DNA from: Moorella humiferrea
GTDB lineage: Bacteria > Bacillota > DSM-521 > Neomoorellales > Neomoorellaceae
Assembly (NCBI RefSeq): GCF_039233145.1
Contig: NZ_CP136419.1
Coordinates: forward strand, 2,330,001-2,394,000
Length of the DNA stretch: 64,000 nucleotides
Direction of reading: 5' to 3'
The translations under genes were made by a program, and so were the position numbers. Positions 60,034-64,000 of the stretch are shown one piece after another. Every line of letters starts with the position of its first letter. Position 1 is the first letter of the stretch. The notes under the pieces were generated by a model that worked only from the letters and a program-made list of their open reading frames with translations, was not told the origin of the DNA and made no database searches.

Positions 60034-61020
60034 TCATGACGCCCGGCCGGGATTGACAGTACCTTCGGCTTGAACGTCGGTTTTCTTTATTTCAACTACC
60101 ACCCGCACCCGAGGGAAACTGCCGACTTGTACCCCCGAAGGAATTTCCAGATTAGTTTCCACCGTTACGTTTTTCGTGGCCCCGGCAATGTTTATGGGGG
60201 CAGTATTGATATAGTCCAAGGATGCCAGAAGTTTGTATGGCGCAAAGACTTCCACCACTTCCGGTTGGAGGATTACCCTATCGATGGTATAGCCTCCGGC
60301 CACTTCCCCGGATAACTGGGGCCGTACCGCCACAATTTTACTGGGCATGTCCTGAACAACGGGAATAAAGGTTTCAACCACCTGGGGATTGAGGCTTAGC
60401 CATTCCTCCAGGGGGTGGCCGTCCCTGTCAGCAACCTTGACCGGCAACTGGGCTAGGAAATTGCCCCTCGCCTGGTCGATTTGGGCCTCTACATATACCC
60501 GGCCTATGCTTTTCAGGATGGCAGCCGAGCCGGAAACAATTACCTGGGACGGCTTAATGACCGGTTCCAGGGCGCGATACCCCCCCGCCGGCGTGCCGAC
60601 AAGGCTCACCTGTACGGGAAGCTGTATTTGTTCGATTTTATCAATCTTTACGGCAACCTGAGAGGGATTGATATGGATGATATTTATCCCTTCCGGTGCC
60701 TCGACGCGAACAGGCAATAGATTATCGCCTACTTTAGCCTCGCGTAAGTCCACATAGGCGTGCACGTCCCGGGGCAGCAGGTTGTTGATTACTGCCTTGC
60801 GACCTTCCACCCGGACCTGAACGTCTTCCGGACGATCGGCAACTACCAGACCCTCCTTTAAATTGACCGTCTCCAGGGGCACCCGCACCACTTTAGCCCC
60901 TGTGGGATTCTGCTCACCCGTAACATAAATCCAGAGGATAATGGCCAGCCCCACTGCCAGCAGACGATATATCCAGTCCTGACGCCAGTGCTCCCACATT
61001 TTTACGACCTCCAGGGCCAC
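60034..61020 (-). CDS. cdaR: YbbR-repeat protein CdaR
   Basis: This 328-aa protein has an N-terminal membrane helix (LLAVGLAIILWIYV, about residues 20-34) and about four extracytoplasmic YbbR repeats, recognisable by the recurring pattern VRVEGRKAVINNLL/VIVSGSAAILKSI/VEVFAPYKLL. It regulates the diadenylate cyclase CdaA. ATG 61020 overlaps the end of cdaA by 19 bp, so they are coupled. Confidence 0.9.
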   Translation of the reverse strand: MALEVVKMWEHWRQDWIYRLLAVGLAIILWIYVTGEQNPTGAKVVRVPLETVNLKEGLVVADRPEDVQVRVEGRKAVINNLLPRDVHAYVDLREAKVGDNLLPVRVEAPEGINIIHINPSQVAVKIDKIEQIQLPVQVSLVGTPAGGYRALEPVIKPSQVIVSGSAAILKSIGRVYVEAQIDQARGNFLAQLPVKVADRDGHPLEEWLSLNPQVVETFIPVVQDMPSKIVAVRPQLSGEVAGGYTIDRVILQPEVVEVFAPYKLLASLDYINTAPINIAGATKNVTVETNLEIPSGVQVGSFPRVRVVVEIKKTDVQAEGTVNPGRAS

Positions 61021-61835
61021 AGGGATATATTATGGTTGACCTGGGGCAACAATAAGCTCTGCAGTAGTTCCCTTAAGCTTTTTTCTTCCAGGAAGCGGGT
61101 AAGTTTTCCTCCTTCGGCCACGGATATAACACCCGTTTCTTCGGAAACCACCAAGACAACAGCATCGGATATTTCACTTATTCCTAAAGCCGCCCGGTGC
61201 CTTGTCCCTAATTGCTTGCTTAAATAGGGGCTTTCCGAAAGGGGTAGAAAACAACCTGCGGCAACCACCCGGTCCCCTCGGATGATGGCTGCCCCATCAT
61301 GGAAGGGCGTCAGGGGAACAAAAATATTGATCAGCAGCTCGGCGGAAACGACGCCATCGACACGGATACCCGTCTCGATATAGTCATTGAGACCTGTTTC
61401 CCGCTCGATAACTATCAGGGCGCCGGTCCGATTTTTGGCAAGGACCTGGACAGCCCTGACTAATTCGCTTATGAGTTTTTCCATATCTTCGGCGCCCAGG
61501 GTGGTTAAAGGCCGGGCAAAAAATTTGCCCCGTCCGAGTTGTTCCAAAGCACGCCGCAGTTCCGGCTGAAAGACAACCGGCAGGGCCACCACAATGACCA
61601 GGCGCAACTGGCTCAACAGCCAATTAATGGTGGTGAGGTTCAACCGCTCGGCAATAACGGAGGCGACCACCAGTACCACCAGTCCTTTAATCAGCTGCAC
61701 CGCCCTGGTACCCCTGATAAGCATGATGAATTTATAAATCACAAAGGCGACGATGCTGATATCGAGGGTTATCCGTAAAAAATCAATTATATTCAGCGAT
61801 AAAATGTAGCGCCACAGGGCCGCCAAACCATTCAC
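61002..61835 (-). CDS. cdaA: diadenylate cyclase CdaA
   Basis: This 277-aa protein has three N-terminal transmembrane segments (about residues 1-85) and a DisA_N catalytic domain with the motifs DGAAIIRGDRV and GTRHRAALG, needed for making c-di-AMP from two ATP. It begins the cdaA-cdaR-glmM-glmS cluster. ATG 61835 has no strong ribosome site visible. It diverges from DUF881 genes over 155 bp. Confidence 0.95.
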   Translation of the reverse strand: MNGLAALWRYILSLNIIDFLRITLDISIVAFVIYKFIMLIRGTRAVQLIKGLVVLVVASVIAERLNLTTINWLLSQLRLVIVVALPVVFQPELRRALEQLGRGKFFARPLTTLGAEDMEKLISELVRAVQVLAKNRTGALIVIERETGLNDYIETGIRVDGVVSAELLINIFVPLTPFHDGAAIIRGDRVVAAGCFLPLSESPYLSKQLGTRHRAALGISEISDAVVLVVSEETGVISVAEGGKLTRFLEEKSLRELLQSLLLPQVNHNISLWPWRS

Positions 61836-61990
61836 CCCAAATTTTCCCGCCGGCTCTAGTTAGTATATGGAGGTCCCGTCACTTCATTCGACAAAGGAAA
61901 GGTAAATCCCTTCTTTTTTTAATTCCACCCGTTTTTTCTAGTTGTCACCGACCGATGCTTCATATACAATAGCCTAAAGGGGGGTTCCAG

Positions 61991-62728
61991 GTGCGCAAAG
62001 TTTATTTTTCACTGCTCCTCATCAGCCTTTTTTCCGGGCTCCTGGTAGCCTGGCAGTGGCGTTCCCATCAGGCGACCGCCGCCTTAGAAAAGCAGGATCC
62101 GGCCCTCATCGATATTATCCATTCCCTGGAACAAGAAGACGCCTCCCTGGAAAATACCATCGCCAATCTGCGCGGCCAAATCGATGCCCTGCAGAAAGCA
62201 CGTTCTAAGGGCGAAGATCGCCTGACCGCCATCCAGCAGGAAATCGACGCCTTAAAACTTGCCGCTGGCCTGATTTCTGTAACCGGACCGGGCATCGTCG
62301 TCACCCTGGATGATAACAGTGCCGGCGCCCAGGCGGCCAAGAACAGCTCTCCGGCTACCTACAAACCGGAAGACTATATCATCCACGATAAAAATATCCT
62401 TTACCTTGTCAATGAATTAAGGTCTGCCGGCGCTGAGGCCATTGCTGTCAACGGCCAGCGCATAGTTACCAACTCGGACATCCGTTGCGTCGGCACCGTG
62501 ATCCTAGTAAATTCTACGCGTCTGGCGCCGCCATATGAAATTCAGGCCGTCGGCAATCCCGACGCCCTGGAAGCGGCAGTACTAAAGTCGGTGGACTTTA
62601 ACTTCTTGAAGAGCCGCGATTTTCCGGTCAAGGTAACCAGATCCCCCGCCCTAAGCCTGCCGGCGTATAACGGCAGTTTTTCGCAAGAACACGTCCGCTT
62701 GGTTAATAAGGAAGGTGAGCAGCCATGA
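61991..62728 (+). CDS. DUF881 family protein
   Basis: The 245-aa protein has an N-terminal membrane anchor (about residues 5-22), a coiled-coil segment (about 40-92) and the DUF881 domain (GPGIVVTLDDN, NELRSAGAEAIAVNGQRI). Family members (YlxX/YlxW type) lie near division and wall genes; function is unknown. GTG 61991 follows AAAGGGGGG. It overlaps the next DUF881 gene by 4 bp (ATGA). Confidence 0.85.
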   Translation: MRKVYFSLLLISLFSGLLVAWQWRSHQATAALEKQDPALIDIIHSLEQEDASLENTIANLRGQIDALQKARSKGEDRLTAIQQEIDALKLAAGLISVTGPGIVVTLDDNSAGAQAAKNSSPATYKPEDYIIHDKNILYLVNELRSAGAEAIAVNGQRIVTNSDIRCVGTVILVNSTRLAPPYEIQAVGNPDALEAAVLKSVDFNFLKSRDFPVKVTRSPALSLPAYNGSFSQEHVRLVNKEGEQP

Positions 62729-63453
62729 CGGTCACCAAAGGCTGGTCTATCTCCCTGATAGTAGTTTTCTTAATCCTGGGCCTGCTTTTATCCCTTCAGT
62801 TCCGCACCCAGCGGCTTCTGACCAGTTCCCTGGAAGCTCAGAAAACCGAAGACCTGGTGGCCATGTGGAAAAAGTTAAACGAAAAGCGGACGAAACTCCA
62901 GGATGAAATAGCCCAACTACAGCAGCAACTCTTCACCCTCCAGACCGGTTCTGATCAGGACAGTGAAGCCAAAATTTCTTTAGAGAAGGATCTGGCCAGG
63001 CTGCAGGTGATTACCGGCACAACTCCCGTCAAAGGACCCGGGGTGACGGTTACCATTACCGGCGACGCGCCCCTCCTTTATGAAGATCTGGTGGACATCG
63101 TCAACGAGCTGTGGGCCTCGGGGGCAGAGGCCATCGCCATCAACGACCACCGCGTCAACGCCTTCACGGCCATCGCCGATAAAGAAGAGGGCTCCAGAAT
63201 TTACATCACCGTCAACGGCGAAAAGCTCCTTTACCCCATTGTAATAAAGGCCATCGGCGACCCCCACACCCTGGAAAAGGGGCTCACCTTTACCGGCGGC
63301 CTTATCGAAAACCTCAATACCATGTTCAATATATACCCTGATATTAAAAAAGAGCAAAACCTGAGCCTGCCGGCGGCGTCCCTGCCACGCTGGCAGCATG
63401 CCAAACCCCTGCCCGCCTCCAGCACGGCAGCACAGCAAAGCCAGGCAAAATAA
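62725..63453 (+). CDS. DUF881 family protein, second copy
   Basis: The 242-aa protein has the same plan as its neighbour: membrane anchor (about residues 7-24), coiled coil (about 40-95) and DUF881 core (GPGVTVTITGD, NELWASGAEAIAINDHRV), with a low-complexity tail rich in Ala/Gln/Ser. The two sequences are clearly divergent, so the duplication is old. A hairpin with a T-run follows at its stop codon. Confidence 0.85.
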   Translation: MTVTKGWSISLIVVFLILGLLLSLQFRTQRLLTSSLEAQKTEDLVAMWKKLNEKRTKLQDEIAQLQQQLFTLQTGSDQDSEAKISLEKDLARLQVITGTTPVKGPGVTVTITGDAPLLYEDLVDIVNELWASGAEAIAINDHRVNAFTAIADKEEGSRIYITVNGEKLLYPIVIKAIGDPHTLEKGLTFTGGLIENLNTMFNIYPDIKKEQNLSLPAASLPRWQHAKPLPASSTAAQQSQAK

Positions 63454-63466
63454 GGGCCTGGCTTTT
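63439..63466 (+). terminator. terminator overlapping the DUF881 stop codon
   Basis: AGCCAGGC/GCCTGGCT with a loop that includes the TAA stop is followed by TTTAATTT. Confidence 0.7.
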
Positions 63467-64000
63467 AATTTGGTTTTAAATTACGGGACTGTTTCAATAA
63501 GGCGTATTCCATGCTGTCCAGGAGGGCTTCCCAGCTGGCCTCGATGATGTTGGTAGAAACGCCGACGGTGTTCCATGAACCGCTGCCGTCCCGGGACTCT
63601 ATCAACACCCTCACCCTGGCGCTGGTGGCGTCCTTTTCATCGAGTACCCGCACCTTGTAGTCGGTGAGGCGCATGCGGCCGATGACGGGAAAGACTTCTT
63701 CCAGGGCCTTACGCAGGGCATTGTCCATGGCGTTGACGGGGCCGTTGCCTTCCGCCGCGGTATGGACTACCTGTTCGCCTACTTTAAGCTTCACGATGGC
63801 TTCCGACGTGGCCTCCCGGCCGGGCCGTTTTTCCACCAGGGTCTTGACGTATTCTACCTCAAAGGGCCGGCGGTACTCGCCCAGCGTCTTTCGTAGGAAA
63901 AGCTCCAGGGAAGCGTCGGCCCCTTCAAACTGGTAGCCCCTTCGTTCCATCTCCTTGATACCGTTGATCAGGGCCTGTTCCTTTTCTTTGGAAAGCTCCA
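63465..64000 (-). CDS. cimA: (R)-citramalate synthase-like protein, C-terminal part (cut by window edge)
   Basis: The frame continues past the right edge, so only the last 178 codons are seen. The sequence reads ELSKEKEQALINGIKEMERRG, ADASLELFLRKTLGEY, then a LeuA-type allosteric dimer domain with AAEGNGPVNAMDNALRKALEEVFP and WNTVGVSTNIIEASWEAL. This is characteristic of the CimA/isopropylmalate synthase family, citramalate-synthase subgroup (TIGR00977), which makes 2-oxobutanoate for isoleucine in anaerobes. The catalytic barrel is outside the window. Confidence 0.85.
   Translation of the reverse strand, partial: ELSKEKEQALINGIKEMERRGYQFEGADASLELFLRKTLGEYRRPFEVEYVKTLVEKRPGREATSEAIVKLKVGEQVVHTAAEGNGPVNAMDNALRKALEEVFPVIGRMRLTDYKVRVLDEKDATSARVRVLIESRDGSGSWNTVGVSTNIIEASWEALLDSMEYALLKQSRNLKPN

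Overview
The window looks like the chromosome of a Moorella-like, moderately thermophilic, Gram-positive anaerobe (family Moorellaceae). This is an inference from protein flavour, GC-rich codon use, strong AGGAGG-type ribosome binding sites and gene content; no rRNA or marker gene confirms it. No rRNA, tRNA or CRISPR array was seen.

Layout. (1) 1-5340: the start of an NAD(P)HX repair gene, acpS, an acetyl-CoA synthetase, and a LytS/LytT-type two-component pair. (2) 5346-16062: a respiratory molybdoenzyme operon (Fe-S subunit, NrfD anchor, Tat-exported molybdopterin subunit) with its own sensory module: PhnD-like lipoprotein, NarX-type kinase, NarL-type regulator. Two identical inverted copies of a 1576-bp IS4-family element sit in this locus. 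Their 9-bp target duplications are exchanged between the copies, which shows that the segment between them has flipped. The kinase gene is cut in two, and its C-terminal half plus the regulator now point the wrong way. (3) 16177-16761: a coiled-coil membrane protein.

(4) 16.9-40 kb: a metalloid/thiol island. It holds an Acr3 arsenite exporter, a thioredoxin-type ArsC, three ArsR and two PadR regulators, three COG0701 (ArsP-like) permease loci (one split into two half-genes), five proteins of the DGC (putative zinc-binding) family, two MFS exporters, a CDF exporter, a DUF2703 protein, thioredoxin-like proteins, a cysteine desulfurase, and two radical SAM enzymes beside a short ORF. The most unusual part is 23.6-26.4 kb: an HdrA-like protein, a ferredoxin, a DGC domain fused to a glycine-cleavage H-protein (lipoyl) domain, two more DGC proteins and a thioredoxin-like protein, all behind a consensus promoter with a palindromic operator candidate. 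It may be an undescribed lipoyl- and Hdr-linked thiol or metalloid system.

(5) 40.0-48.6 kb: a second, intact respiratory module with the same gene order (PhnD-like, kinase, regulator, terminator, Fe-S, NrfD, molybdopterin subunit), closest in layout to tetrathionate reductase TtrBCA. It is the template that shows what region 2 looked like before the IS insertions and inversion. (6) 48.6-56.4 kb: small proteins, a flavin reductase, a pseudouridine synthase, a copper-amine-oxidase-N/glucosaminidase wall protein, truD, a cupin, a DUF47-PiT phosphate transporter pair behind a PHO-box-like repeat, and a MntA/HepT toxin-antitoxin pair. (7) 56.5-61.8 kb: the cell-wall/c-di-AMP operon cdaA-cdaR-glmM-glmS, with a glmS ribozyme before glmS. 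(8) 62-64 kb: two DUF881 proteins and the C-terminal part of a citramalate-synthase-like gene cut by the window end.
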